The notes under the pieces: generated by a model
The model's input: the letters and a program-made list of their open reading frames with translations, nothing else
Database searches by the model: none
Told to the model about the DNA's origin: nothing
Shown: one piece after another, positions 44,048 to 55,964 of the stretch
Layout: each line of letters starts with the position of its first letter
How positions within the stretch are numbered: the stretch's first letter is position 1
Assembly: GCA_900073065.1 (NCBI GenBank)
Contig: FJOG01000011.1
Span: 822,882 to 886,881, forward strand
DNA length: 64,000 bases
Source of the DNA: Phialocephala subalpina
Lineage: Eukaryota; Ascomycota; Leotiomycetes; Helotiales; Mollisiaceae
Direction: 5' to 3'
Made by a program: the position numbers and the translations under genes

Positions 44048-45797
44048 TCACCGGTTCAGAATGAGTCTTCTGCCGCCAGTAGACTTTCCCTTCGTAATGC
44101 TATCACCGGAAGCCTGACGACTCATCGAGGTACCTCCCATCGAGCTCGCCTGTGACAACTGTGGAGCCATTTCGTGACCACCAATCTCATCTCTCACACT
44201 GCTCGTTGGGATGTTCTGACCTCTGCCATTTGACTGAAGGAGACCCTTGGCGTCGTTAGGAGCAATGTAAGCGTAATTGTTGCAAGCCATGTCATCCAGA
44301 AGTTTTTTGTAGTTCCTGGGGTAGTAGGCAGCTTCTGCGAGAAGCGACTTGGCTCCAAGTTCCAATTCCAAGTTTGCTCCAATGCCGTGCTCGTCGTTGT
44401 ACGCTCTCGTTCTGCGGATAAGATCTATCTCTGCATTTGCTTCCTCTAGGGGTAGACCCGACACACTTGCGATTGTATCGGTCCTGCTCGAGAAGTTCCT
44501 TGAACCAAGTGAATTGATCATGGGAGGCAGTTTCGGGATTTGTTTCGAGAGAGCGTCCATAGCACCAGGATAATTGATGTCTGGGAACACCTCGAAGCCC
44601 AAACCTGTCTGCATATATGTTCGCGTGCTTCGAGTTTGATGCGAATATTGTCGTTCCATGCCAACAGCTCCCGGTGGAGAGTCTGCGTCCTCAGCATCAG
44701 GATCTGCAGCTGCAGTTGCAGCCTTGCCAGTCTCGGAACTTGCATCGGATTTGCCGTTCGGAGGAGAGTCGACAGGATCACCGTTCTGTGTAGAGCGGAC
44801 CATGAAGGAGTATGCTGCGAGGGCAGCGGTATTGTAGGTCATCGACAGCTCCTTCTCGGTGAACAACTTCTCGATGCTGTAAAGTGGGGACTCGAACTGC
44901 AGGGCGGTGTTATGGTGCTTCTCGGCGTGCCAGACAGGAGTGCTTGTGCCATTGTCCAGACGTTGACGGGATGGTGCAGGAGACTCGTCGCTGTCCTGAG
45001 CCTTGCGTTTGCGCTTACTACTTTCTGCCAAGTTCGGGAGCTCCTCTGCCTCTCGACGGTGTCGTGTAGCTCGCTTGCCGTGAATGCCGCCTGGGCTCGA
45101 GGGGTTCGCAAGACCGAATTGACTGGGGTGTAGCAGGTACGAATTGTCATTATTGATTTCAAGAGCCTCCTTATCCTTTGAAAGCCTAGCCTTCTTGCTT
45201 GTGACGCTGTTGATCAACCGGTCGCGCAATGTGCTAGCAAGTGCTTTATGTTCGTTGTATGCGAGTTTTCTCTTGTAGACGTGGTGGGATTCGATTTCTC
45301 CTTTCTTGACGTCGAAATTTCGCTGTCTTGATGTTAGAAGTTGCAGATGATGGCAGACTATGACCACATACCTTGTGCTGAGATAGCATAGCATCCTTTT
45401 CCTCGATAGCATCGTTGATCTCTTTTGCGAAATCGGCGTAGATTTTGCCAGCGCGGAGAGGGGGTTCCTCGCCCATGCTCTTCATCATCATTCTTCGCAT
45501 CTCTTCCTTGACCAAGTTGTCAATATCTTCAGGACTGTCTTTGAGGACGTGACTGCCATGAGGATCGGCATTGGTGATGAGGTTGATATCGACCTGAATT
45601 GACTGTAGTTGATTGCGGTAATGTCTGTCGCGATTCGCAGAGAAGCCAGCGTTCATATCATTGAGCCGATCCTGCAGCTGAGTGCGGCGCTTGTCTCTCT
45701 TGGAAAGTTGCTGCTGTGGTAGAGGGGAAATGGACTGCTGGCGATCGACCCGATGTCCTGCACCCATGATGGGTGAGAGTTGAGGAGAAACACTCAT
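44048..45797 (-). CDS. SDS3: Sds3-like subunit of the Rpd3L/Sin3 histone deacetylase complex
   Basis: Two exons (45797-45372, 45322-44048) encode 566 aa. The N-terminal 200 residues match the Sds3 region: LSKRDKRRTQLQDRLNDM, a coiled-coil start, then HYRNQLQSIQVDINLI, an acidic loop, and long helices HHVYKRKLAYNEHKALASTL and RDRLINSVTSKKARLSKDKE. Next come LLHPSQFGLANPSSPGG and the basic KRATRHRREAEELP segment, followed by SIEKLFTEKELSM typical of the fungal proteins. The C-terminal half is disordered with a few ordered pieces. Sds3 holds the Sin3-Rpd3 complex together. The intron has a GTATGT donor and an AAGACAG acceptor. The window also holds a single-PAH protein that may touch the same complex. 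Confidence 0.78.
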
Positions 45798-47081
45798 GGT
45801 TGGAGGAGGAGCTCGACGGCAGAGATAAGTAGAAGTGCGATTGTAAATTGGTAAGGCTCGAATGAGGTTTTGTAGACTGTAGGCTCGTAGATTCGAAAAT
45901 AGAAGGCGCGCAGTTCTGCAGAATGTAGTTGTAAAATTCGAAACGGAGAGGTCGAAGAAAAGTCTACAAAGATAGGCAGGGTCGAGTATTTATGCTGTGT
46001 GCGTGCTAGTGTACCCAAGAGCGTTCGCTACATTTGGTATTGTGTCGTGACAATATGGAGACAATAGGAAGTGTTGCTATTGTCAAGATCATTCACTGTC
46101 TCCGTCCTGCGATACACCTGTGAATCGGCAGGTGACGATCCCTGCAAGCTCTGGGCCGAGCAAGACGCTAAAGAGATATGGTTAGGCGGCGGTTACAGAC
46201 ACAGGCCCGTGTCTGTAGCCGAGAACCTGTTTTTGTAGTCGGAATAGGAGTAAATCCGGGCGCCGTGAGTGGTCGAATTAAGGCCTTGACATTTGAGGAT
46301 ATACTCCGAAGCCGCAGAGAAAGGCGAACGATACGTAGCTTTTAGCATTAATATCAAATGAAAAGTCTATTTTTTCACGCTTAAGTAAAAATGCGATCGA
46401 GTGCTAAAGCCTACTATTACAATTGGCGAGCCTTATAATAATTGTATTTTACTCTAATTTAAAAGTAGTAGACCTTTACCTTTTTCGAACCACCGATAGC
46501 GACCGGTAAAGGGTATATCTTCAGATATCTTCGGTATCTCGATCCCGGGCTGGGCTCGCAATCGGTAAGCTCTCGGGAGGGTAGGGGAGGCTCGGAATCC
46601 AGGAATAGTAATAAGAACGGCCAATCAGGGACAGGTCTTTGGCTACAGCCACGGGCGTAGAATTGAAGCCGGAAGCACCTGTGGCTGTAACCGCCGCCAT
46701 ATGGTTAATCCGACCCGCCGGGGGCGGGTTATGTGATACTCAACTCTAGTTTGAAGACGGAGACTTTGCTGGTGGATCGAATGGAGTAATTCTTAAATAT
46801 CAGCGACCAAATATGTTCAGTCGTCACAGGGAAACATTCATATGGTAAGGTATTGTACAATACTCATTCTTGCAGACTATCTAATCCTCGATATGGTGTA
46901 TCATGAACCAACCCTCTTTGGCCCAACGCCTGCAAATGCCACTATGTTTGATACGCTCAACAAAAGTCCCTGAAATGCGAAACGCCGTATTAGCAACCCC
47001 AGTTGCACCATTTTCCATGAATTCTCCTCAGCCAGCTGATACATCTGTCTTATGAATTTCTCCCCAACGCCCCTTCACAAA
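45798..47081. other. Intergenic region with a transposon relic
   Basis: Contains the upstream region of SDS3, the TIR element at 46185-46698 and the 3' flank of the PARP-UBC gene. Nothing else was recognised. Confidence 0.5.
46185..46698. mobile_element. Non-autonomous DNA transposon (MULE-like MITE), 514 bp
   Basis: The ends are inverted: GGCGGCGGTTACAGACACAGG at the left and the near-exact reverse complement CCTGTGGCTGTAACCGCCGCC at the right. A 9-bp target duplication ATATGGTTA flanks it at 46176-46184 and 46699-46707. The interior (46330-46500) is A/T-rich without an ORF, with more GC-rich sub-terminal parts, including a palindromic ACACAGGCCCGTGTCTGT near the left end. Its ends differ from those of the element at 15102, so two families are present. 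The 9-bp duplication suggests a Mutator-like transposase. Confidence 0.82.
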
Positions 47082-50000
47082 TCAAGAGCCGTACGCTGCG
47101 CTAGGACCAGCAGTCTCTCTGAAATTGTCAAACTCCGGTGGAACCTTCCAACCATGCGCCATGCAGGCACGCTTGAATGCTTCAATAGCTTCGTAAGTAC
47201 CATAGTCTCGCTGTGTACTAGGGCCTCGACTTTCCAAACGCGCAGGCTTTGGCTCTAAGCTGGAAATTGCCATGCGAACCTGAAGCAAGACACTCTCAAT
47301 GGTAGAAACCGAGCTCCATCCGGTGTTGGTCAGCAACTCCATACACATAGCTCCACCCGCCGTGACATGACCACCGCCTCCACTCAGGAATGGAAGGAAT
47401 CGAGGTCTGATGACTCGAACGAAAGGTGGGCTGAATGGGAAATCCTTGCCATATCGAATTTCCAGGACAATGCTGGTAAGTCCGGCAGCTTTCATATCCT
47501 TAGCGAGTGGTAGACCCGCATCGAAGGAGTGAAGCTCAACAATCCACTGGTATACGTTGCTGATCAACTCTTGATCGATGAACCAGCCAAGTTCGTGCAA
47601 CGGAGTTTTCTTCTGAATTGCCAAAACTTCTTGTAGAGCTCTGTTGAGACTCTTGGTAGCGGAAGATGTGGCATAGGAAGGAGGCTCTAACATTGGGAGA
47701 GTAGATTGATCCAAGGAACCTGGGACGAAGTCTGTCAGGGGTTTGGCATCTACCTTTGGAGCAGAGCTTCTGGTAAAGATATTAGTGACCCATTTGAATT
47801 TTCCATTTGGTTGAACGACTGACAAGGTGTTAGATTTCTCCTTTCCTTTGCCCTTGACGTTGGTGTCCTCTTCATCAGTCATGAGAAATTGAATATCATC
47901 CATATCCTCTTCGCTGACAGCCCATTCCGAGAAAGCAGACGTTGTAGTAGACGACGTGTTCTTGTGTCGCTTGTTCGACGGCGCGCTGGCCTTTGCATCG
48001 TGGCGGAATGCTCGCGAAATTGTGGCAGCACATTTTGGCACGCCAATCGGCTTTAGAAGTGTGGACTTCGCCGTGTAGCTGGGGTCTTGCTCAACATCCG
48101 AGGTGGGATTGGGTGCACTAAAGTATATTAGCTGGAAGAAGTAACAAGACAGAAGAACGTGCGGGAGCATACCAGGCGGCCGGGTTTTGGTTTCCAGCAA
48201 TATTATTGTAGACCCCATTGTCGGCATTCTGAGAGAGCACAAGCAGATATCTGCATTGGATCCAGTCCACGTGCTGAACGACGAGGTACGGACTGCTGCT
48301 CGCGAATTTAGTAGGACAGTTGACGATCTCATTCAAGCTCATAGCCGACGAGATCTTGAGTTCGGAACCATGCCACATGCACTATTCAATGTTAGCTCAT
48401 ATTTATGCAAGGGAGGATTGGAAACTCACAGCACTTTGTTGTGCGTACCCAGTAGAGGTATTCTGATCCATGGCATGATATACACCATGTCCGTAGGCTC
48501 TACCATGAAGGGTCTCCTTGAAATCTAAGCCAGATCTGATGATACTATGCCAATTCTGCAGGGGGCTTCCGTGCCAGGCCCAGATGGTTGGGTAGCGAGA
48601 ATTGATTTCATTCAGTTCCTGCTGTGACTTCAATGCGTTGTAGAATCTCTGTTCTTTGTCTGGGGAGCCCTGAGCAAAACGAAATTGGACCCAGTTGGTA
48701 GAGATGTTCGAGACTCTTTGATCCAGCCTGACCTTGGCCATGGCAGCGTCAGTGTCTTCCTGGCCCGGACATTTATCAACTTGGACGATACAAGAGCGGT
48801 TCGAAGCAATGATCCAGCGAAGAATGCCAAGCGCAGCTGGCGAAACTCGTTCCTTCCAGGCCTTGAGGCTTGGTTCAGAGTATCGACTCTGCTGCGTGAG
48901 ATACGCTCCCATCTCTTTGACACTAGGCAGAGTCTGCAATAAGGTGACTATGGTCTCAGACTTATCTGCATCGTTCATGTCGTCGAAGTTCTGATTGTAC
49001 ACTACCATCTTGGCGGGCACAATGGTCGATGGCGGGGGAGTAGTTGCGGGGGTGGCCAGGTTTGCTGACGAGTCCTTTGGAGGGACTGGGGCATTCAAGG
49101 TTCCGCCTTGATTCACAGCCGGGGATAGGTTGACAGTTGGGAAGAAGGAGATGTCCTCGACTCGGTAGTGCTCGGGATTTCGTCCTACAACAGTCACAAC
49201 AACCCACTCTCCAATACGGACTGGGCAAGACTGGCCGGCATCGAAAAGCATTTCATGGCGGTTTATGTCAAACTGAACGTCATGAAGTAGACTAGCGACA
49301 TCGGCAGGGACGGCAACAGTTGTTACTGCAGGTGGCTGCAAGCTTCGGTGACCATACCCGGTGGTGTATGCCTGAGTGATGCGAGCAGATACTGGAGGCA
49401 CCATCAGGCTCATACCAGTAGGATACTCTCTCAGTCTTTGATTCTGGAATTCACGTTAGTTCTGGGGACTGTGTCAAGCATGGAAAGCATTCTTGACGTA
49501 CATAGGCACTGGTGTATGCGAAGCTGACCAGTAAATCAACCACATATGGTTGAGTAGCGATCTCGTGTTCCACCGACGGTCCAAAACCGAGAGACATGTA
49601 CTGGTACAAGCACAAAGGCTTGCTGCAGACGTAGGGCTTCAACGCCTCGAATTCTTCTTCGATGCGGTCATGACATACCAAGCAAAATTCTGTGCAGCGA
49701 GTAAGATATCTCATGCAGAACTGTGCAGCCAAGAGAGGAACTGAATATTCAGTTTGTAGAGACTGTCGGTCCTTTAGTTGATCTGCAGTCACAGCGTCAG
49801 GGAGTGTATCCTCCTTGCGAGATGTCTCCTGGTAGTATTCATCTGGAAGATCTTCGCTGTGCTCATCAAGTCTTCCTTGTTTGTCATTGAAATACCGTTT
49901 AGCACCATCCCAGCCCAGTCCAACAGAACTTCGAATTTTGAGGAGGGATATGAACTGGCCGTTGATGAAGTCGTTCAGCGAACTGCTAATGAACATATTC

Positions 50001-51067
50001 GAGAAACCTGCAGCGGTCTTACTGGCCGACTCATGTGTTTCCGCATCTTTCGAAGCCAATTTGCCTGCATCCTTGGTAATGTCCGTGAAAGCTGCAAGGG
50101 CTTCGACGAGGGTTGGCTTGTACTGGTTGCTGATACCGACACGAAATGAGATGTCGAGATTCTTGGCTGCCTCGAGAATAACAGACTCGAAGTTCTTGTA
50201 CCCGTTCATGTATCGGATGATCAATACGATGTATTGCTGGGGTTCCAAATCCCACGCCTGAATTGCTTCCTCAGATAGCCCGAGCTTCGCTACTCGAATA
50301 GACAAGCTCAGCATACTGTTGATAGATTCAGCTTGCATTCCACTCAATATGCCAATGCTAAATCCGGCGAACTTGGCAGCCCGGAGATCTTGTCGGATGC
50401 GTTTGTTCAATTTCGCGGCCGACTCAGGAGCGAGGCTAATTCGTGCATTCGAGGTGCTGGCGCCCTGACCATGACCACCGTCGATACCAAAGTGATCACT
50501 TTCATACCCGTAGTCCGAACCATAGTCATCGCTTTCCTCGTCGGATTGCTGAGCATCTGGCATGTCAACATCGTCGTCGATGCTGAGGGGATCATTTCGA
50601 GAGCCTGTTGCAAGCGCTCTTTGGAGTTTTCGCGATATCGTGCCGATCAGCTCTGGAAGATACACACCCGTGGAACTGTCTGCAATATCCTGGAGGACCT
50701 CGAGCGCTGCCTGAGAAACACCTGGGGTCTCGGTGAAAGCCATGAAGGAGCTGCTGGACGGGTACTCAGAAACATCTAGAAAAGTTAGCAATTGCGAGCA
50801 ACATATGATCTTCAAAAGTAAAGTGGAAGTCCGCACGTTATCTTCGATCGACAAGGATACTGGAAGATGAAAAAGTTTAGGCTCAACTGAAGGAAACTGC
50901 TCTGACGTACCTGGGCACAACAGAGTAATCTCTATGGGCAATCCAGTGGCCGGTGTAAAGCACACGAGAACATCATTATCGTCCGACCCTCTTGTGACTG
51001 ATGTGATACCTGCAATACTTTGCGCCGCAGCGACTGTAATATCGGCCAGAAAGGCTTTGCGAGGCAT
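47082..51067 (-). CDS. PARP-like ADP-ribosyltransferase fused to a UBC domain
   Basis: Five exons (51067-50911, 50775-49502, 49443-48430, 48381-48173, 48117-47082) encode 1229 aa. The N-terminus (residues 1-80) looks RWD-like, with ITLLCPDVSEYPSSSSF across the first splice. A Cys-containing segment (CTEFCLVCHDRIEEEFEAL and VCSKPLCLYQY) follows before residue 477. The PARP catalytic domain has WHGSPLQNWHS (His 768) and GHGVYHAM (Tyr 799); the third position, normally Glu, appears to be Pro 846 in SSSPYLVVQHVDWIQCRYL. The C-terminal domain resembles UBE2Q-type ubiquitin-conjugating enzymes, with Cys 1143 in AGGAMCMELLTNTGWSS. PARP-UBC fusions are known in filamentous fungi. Exon 1 is duplicated upstream (start copy at 51317), and splicing from either copy gives the same protein. 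Confidence 0.85.
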
Positions 51068-51365
51068 CTTGGAGGACGCTGTAGCCTACAGCAAGGTGGA
51101 GAAGGCTGAGGGAGTGATGAAAAAGTTTAGGCTCAACTGAAGGAAACTGCTCTGACGTACCTGGGCACAACAGAGTAATCTCTATGGGCAATCCAGTGGC
51201 CGGTGTAAAGCACACGAGAACATCATTATCGTCCGACCCTCTTGTGACTGATGTGATACCTGCAATACTTTGCGCCGCAGCGACTGTAATATCGGCCAGA
51301 AAGGCTTTGCGAGGCATCTTGGAGGACGCTGTAGCCTACAGCAAGGTGGAGAAGGCTGAGGGAGT
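50866..51365. repeat. Exact 250-bp tandem duplication over PARP exon 1
   Basis: Positions 50866-51115 and 51116-51365 are identical as far as I can read. The unit includes part of the first intron, the whole first coding exon with its ATG, and 5'UTR. The upstream copy has its ATG at 51317 and its own GTACGT donor, so it can be spliced to exon 2 without changing the protein. Confidence 0.9.
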
Positions 51366-51785
51366 TCCAGAACTAGCAGTGGAATGTTCTCGGCCGTGGT
51401 AATTGCTGAGAGAGCGAAGGAACTGAGGTCATTTGCGTTCAGCCTCGCTGCTAGGCAGAACCCCGCTAACGAGGTGAGGTTGGCGTCTTATTGGCTGATT
51501 CTGGCCGGACGATTCGCCATTCAAGTGCTGATGTAGTCGAACTACAGGGACTCTGAAATACATTCCAAATTTCGAAAGAGTGTATGTAGTTCACCAGAGC
51601 TGCGTAGAAGCTGGTCAGGTCAGAAGAAGGAAGGACGTCAAGTTTAGCGCGATGGCGCTGTGATCCCTGTCATTCTAGTGAGATGTGACACCCCACGATA
51701 CTAGCGAAAGACCTTGAAGCCTGGCTGGTTGGCTGCTACCAAACCTTGGTATCTTTGCCAAATATTTCAATGCTCATCTGCAGTC
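51366..51785. promoter_or_regulatory. Divergent upstream region of PARP-UBC and the COG-like gene
   Basis: About 420 bp separate the duplicated PARP exon from the COG-like gene. The frame of the latter is open back to 51714 but has no conserved-looking residues there. Confidence 0.35.
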
Positions 51786-52898
51786 ATGGCTTGGGATTCA
51801 AAGTCAACAAGAAGGCGCCAGAACAGCAATGCTACAGCTAGAACAGCTCAGTCGCAACCACGAACAGCTCCTAGCATTGTCATTGAGCCCAAATCAGCAC
51901 ACGTTGCGGATCCTGCTCTCCAGCCCTTTCTGAACCCCACATTCGACCCTGCGGATTACCTCAATTCTACCCTACCATCCCTCCAAGGCTCTAGCATTTC
52001 TCAATCTGGACGAGGAAGCGTACCTCTTGCAGAACTATCTACGCAGACACAGACCCTTCTCTCACACCTGAGCGCCCATACGACGCGATTGACAACGACC
52101 CTCACGCAACTCACTGATGAGATTCTTCGAAGTGGCAGTCGATTAGCATACGAGGTGGAGGTACTACGAGGAGAGACATTAGGATTATCAGAAGCGTTGA
52201 CAGAAGGGCTACAAGAAGATGTGGTGAAGTTTGTGCCAAAGGGTTTGGAGCAAGATTTGGCAAGAAAGCCATCACGAGCTGCAGAAACGAACGGACAACG
52301 ACGACGGTCCTCTACGACCACAGTTCCCAAGACTCCAATACGAGATGAAGCTCCTGCCATCGTCGATCCTCCTTATATCCAGCAATTACGAACTCTGACA
52401 CTGGTACGCACGAGATTGGAGACGGTCATAAAGACATTTGGAGATGCAATGGCATGGACATTTCCACCTTCCGAGGTCTCGGTGACTTCTTTATTCTTGT
52501 CGGTCTCTGCACCGGAGCCTGGGTTAGACATGGCAAGCACGGAGGAGAAGGGACAACAGGTGTCCAAGAAGCTACGAGACGAAATTGCAGACCTATTGAT
52601 TGGAGGAGATCCGGTCGAAGGCATCGAAGCTGCAGCGAAACGAGTTGAGGAGCTTAAGGAGCTGGCTGTGGTCTGGAAAGGCACCGCAGAAGAGAAAGCG
52701 AGAACGAAGTTCGTGGATACTCTGGCTAAGATGGTGGAGGATAGACACAGGGATTTGCTGCGAGAAGCAGAGCAGGACTCCCGGCTTCGACAGCGGGTGG
52801 AAACATTGCATGAGGAAGTCGAAGTGGTTCCTGAAGAGAGCAGACCTATTGGATATGGATTTATAAGCCAGTTGCAGAAGCTCAGAGGAGCCTCATAG
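51786..52898 (+). CDS. COG tethering-complex-like protein (possibly Cog7)
   Basis: One exon encodes 370 aa. After a short disordered start comes DPALQPFLNPTFDPADYLN, then a Ser-rich linker and a long helical region (LAELSTQTQTLLSHLSAHTT, TLTQLTDEILRSGSRLAYEV). Next come GETLGLSEALTEGLQEDVVK, a disordered loop, and helical segments up to the C-terminus (IGYGFISQLQKLRGAS). The layout, an N-terminal FxPxxYLN motif followed by coiled-coil helices, resembles fungal subunits of the conserved oligomeric Golgi complex, which tethers retrograde vesicles. Cog7 is my best match from memory, Cog5 a possible alternative. The start at 51786 (Met-Ala-Trp-Asp) avoids an unordered extension. No membrane segment is seen. 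Confidence 0.55.
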   Translation: MAWDSKSTRRRQNSNATARTAQSQPRTAPSIVIEPKSAHVADPALQPFLNPTFDPADYLNSTLPSLQGSSISQSGRGSVPLAELSTQTQTLLSHLSAHTTRLTTTLTQLTDEILRSGSRLAYEVEVLRGETLGLSEALTEGLQEDVVKFVPKGLEQDLARKPSRAAETNGQRRRSSTTTVPKTPIRDEAPAIVDPPYIQQLRTLTLVRTRLETVIKTFGDAMAWTFPPSEVSVTSLFLSVSAPEPGLDMASTEEKGQQVSKKLRDEIADLLIGGDPVEGIEAAAKRVEELKELAVVWKGTAEEKARTKFVDTLAKMVEDRHRDLLREAEQDSRLRQRVETLHEEVEVVPEESRPIGYGFISQLQKLRGAS

Positions 52899-53390
52899 TA
52901 TGATCTAAATATTGATACCCGCCGTCCAGGGCACTTTGACCCTATTCATCCCTGTAGTGAACCCCTGCAAGTGATCAACGCCACCTCGATCCACCAGAAC
53001 GACGACACGACAACCTCCAAAATCTCGACTCGACGTGATATTTGATTTGCAATCTGATATCTGCGATACATTGTAGACGGCATCGAACATAATAATGTTT
53101 GATGATGCACCTCCGTTAGCCCCTTGTGCTAGGAGTGGGTCGTTTCGTCATATTGGTACGGAGGTACTAGTCGTACCTTCCAGACTGCTACATTCCTCTC
53201 AGCATCCCTTACAAGTCAACTCTCCAGTCGTATCTTATCTGTCTTCTCAATTCTAGTCTCTCGTTGAATATCGATGTGATTTATTCTCATTCTATTTCCT
53301 TAATCGGCGTTCCAAGGACAGCGGAGAACTTTTCTTGGTCCTCGACACCGCGGACAGACTTCTCTCCTGCAGCTTCGAATACGTTTCATC
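52899..53390. promoter_or_regulatory. Intergenic region between two plus-strand genes
   Basis: 3' flank of the COG-like gene and upstream region of the glycosyltransferase-like gene. No specific site assigned. Confidence 0.35.
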
Positions 53391-55964
53391 ATGCAGTACG
53401 GAGTTCTCCCTGGCGGAGGCAGCCCAAAACGCCCAAAGAAGTCCCCTGGTCGGCTTGTTGCCAGCCATCTGTACAACCAAGTGCGAAGACCGAGCAGGTT
53501 TCGCGGTCGGCTGCTGTTCACAATATTCGGGCTCACTGGAATTCTGTGTTTGGTCTACGGGAGGCAACATACAGTAAGATACCACTTCGTCACACGTTAG
53601 CTTCTAACAAGAACTCCAGGTCGACCTCTCTCGCACTGCATCTGCCATCAAGGAGTATATCCCGGACAGTATTACAGATGTCCTCGCACAGTATGGAGAC
53701 TTCGAAGAACAGAGATGGGATGATGGTGTTGATCCGGAGAATACTACGCAGATGATCATCAAGAAGCCCAAGTTTCACCTCCTGATCCCCGCCAACAAGC
53801 CGACAGAGAATTTGTGCAAGACGCTGATGTCGGCTGCGATTCTCAACTACCCACCTCCGACACTGATCAGCTATGGTAACAAAGGGCATGACGAGCGGCC
53901 TGGGGCAGATATTGTCAGCAATATTTTCAATTTTTTGCATGGAAAAGAGGCACATGACGATGACCTAATATTGATTGTCGAAGAAGGTAATGATCAGGTG
54001 GCGTGTAAGGAAGATTTGGACTGACGTTTAGTCTAGATGCATGGTTCCAGCTTCCAGCAGAAGTCACAATCAATCGATTTTTCCATGGTCTTAGAGACTC
54101 GAACGATAAACTGCTCGACAAGTACGGGGAAGTTAAATATAACGACAGTAGTGCCAGGACCTCGGAACAGAACCAGAAATACTCCACGAAGGTACTATTT
54201 GGTTCCACAAAAGAGTGCTCCAATGGAATCAGTGACCCGGCATGCTACTCTATTCCCGAATCACCATTACCAAAAGACATTTATGGCGACGAGACCGACC
54301 GACATCCCGAAGGCAAGTATAACCGGCCGAGATATATGAGCTCCTCGATGGCAATGGGACGAGTTGCTGACCTCCGTCCCATCTACAAGGAAGCGATCGA
54401 AATGCTCGAGTTTGAAGATATAGGCAAGCGAGGGAGCCAGTATATCTTCTCGCAGATATTTGGTGAGCAAGAATACGCGAGGACGCTCTCTCTTGCGTCT
54501 GCTGGAAATGGTCCGTCTAAATGGCGCTCCTGGCTTATGGCCGTGCTGTCAAAGCCTCACAACCCTTCTGTAAATCCTCCAAATATCACGCTGAACGCAG
54601 AGAAGCAATACGAATTCGGCATTGGACTAGACCACTTCAGCTGGATCTTCCAGGTCATGAATAATAGCGCTGAGGATGTCCGATTTGTCAGGTTTAACCA
54701 CCCTTCAGTCATTGCTTCGCCTTCAAGAATCTCGGCAAAAGCATTCAAGAATCCGATTCGCCTATCTTCAGACTTGTCTCTTGCACCACCACCATTCTTT
54801 CAGAATCAGATATCCGCCGCAAATCCCGATCCTCCTCTTACGGAACTTGACAACATGCATGATGACACTGCTTTGTGGACCGATATTGAACTCTCAACCA
54901 ACGTCATCGTTCCTGGTTCATCTGTGCCTGCATCGCTCAATTTCCATGGTAGCGAGTACTTGCTCGATGGCGTGATGTGGGAGAAGATGTGGTTTCATCC
55001 GAATGCCAGGGCGCTCATGCGTCAATACATCCGAAGCCCCGATGGACCTCTTGCAGCTTCTGCTGCCGCTGAAGGAGGAGACAAATGGTGGGATCTACGA
55101 GGCGGCAAAGGCGGATTCTGGACCGATAGGGGCGAGTGGCTGGAGTGGAATGAAGTCTGTGGTGCCTTCGACGACAAAGTATTTGGTGATGGAAAAGGTG
55201 AGTTCATGCGGGAGAAGGAAGAAGTTGGAGGACAAAAGGCGGTGTATAAATTCGGACAACTAGTTCAAGGCAAGCCGCCCAAGACAAAGCCGGGAAATCT
55301 GGATAAACATAAAGGCTTGTTGGGAGAGGCTATGAAATCAGGTGGGGAGCCACAGGCTGGAGATACTGTTCAGGGCGAAGTGATCACCATCAACCCAGGA
55401 ACTGGAGAAATTCAGAACAGCTTGCTTGGTGAAGCTGTGGAAACTCAAATTAAATCACAGCTCGATGAGATACAGGCCAGTCAGGAGGCACTGAATAGCC
55501 ATAAAGCGGTGCTGGGTGACGCTTCGAAAGCGGGCGAGGGGACAAAAGCCGGAAAGCTCATGGCTGTCGGTGAGGCGATGCCCATTGGACATGAGATGCA
55601 AGCAGCGCAGGGAATGAATTCCGCACAAGGGACGAACAATGTACAAGTGATGGATGTGGGAGCTGGGATGCAAATCGGAGGAACGATGAACCTTGCAGAG
55701 GCTACGAAGCCTGAAGACTCAACGAACGAAGCATTCGACAGCGGTGCATCGTCAGGTGGGCATAAACCAGACGTGGTCGTGGCCGGAGGGAAAGACAATA
55801 CAGCAGATGGGAGTGATTTAGAGGATGAGAAGAAGGCGGAGGAGATATTAAAAAATTTGGACGAGAAGGAAAGTAATGATTCGAAGCTTGGTGAAAAGGA
55901 GCAGGGAAAGGATTCACGGGAAGGGAATGAGGGGGTTAAGTCGACGGAGGAGAAGAAGGGATAA
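53391..55964 (+). CDS. Type II membrane glycosyltransferase-like protein, unknown substrate
   Basis: Three exons (53391-53573, 53620-53986, 54037-55964) encode 825 aa. A short cytoplasmic N-terminus with basic residues (PSRFRGR) is followed by one hydrophobic anchor (LLFTIFGLTGILCLVYG, about 41-57), giving a Golgi-type type II topology. The lumenal domain contains FHLLIPANKPTENLCKTLMS, SAAILNYPPPTLISYG and DDDLILIVEE leading over the splice junction to DAWFQLPAEVTINRF. This arrangement resembles fungal proteins in which an Asp-x-x-Asp-type motif before Trp-Phe-Gln-Leu binds metal-nucleotide sugar. Residues 550-825 are an Ala/Gly/Met/Glu-rich disordered tail. Donors are GTAAGA and GTAATG. The family is a guess; I cannot name the reaction. 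Confidence 0.6.
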
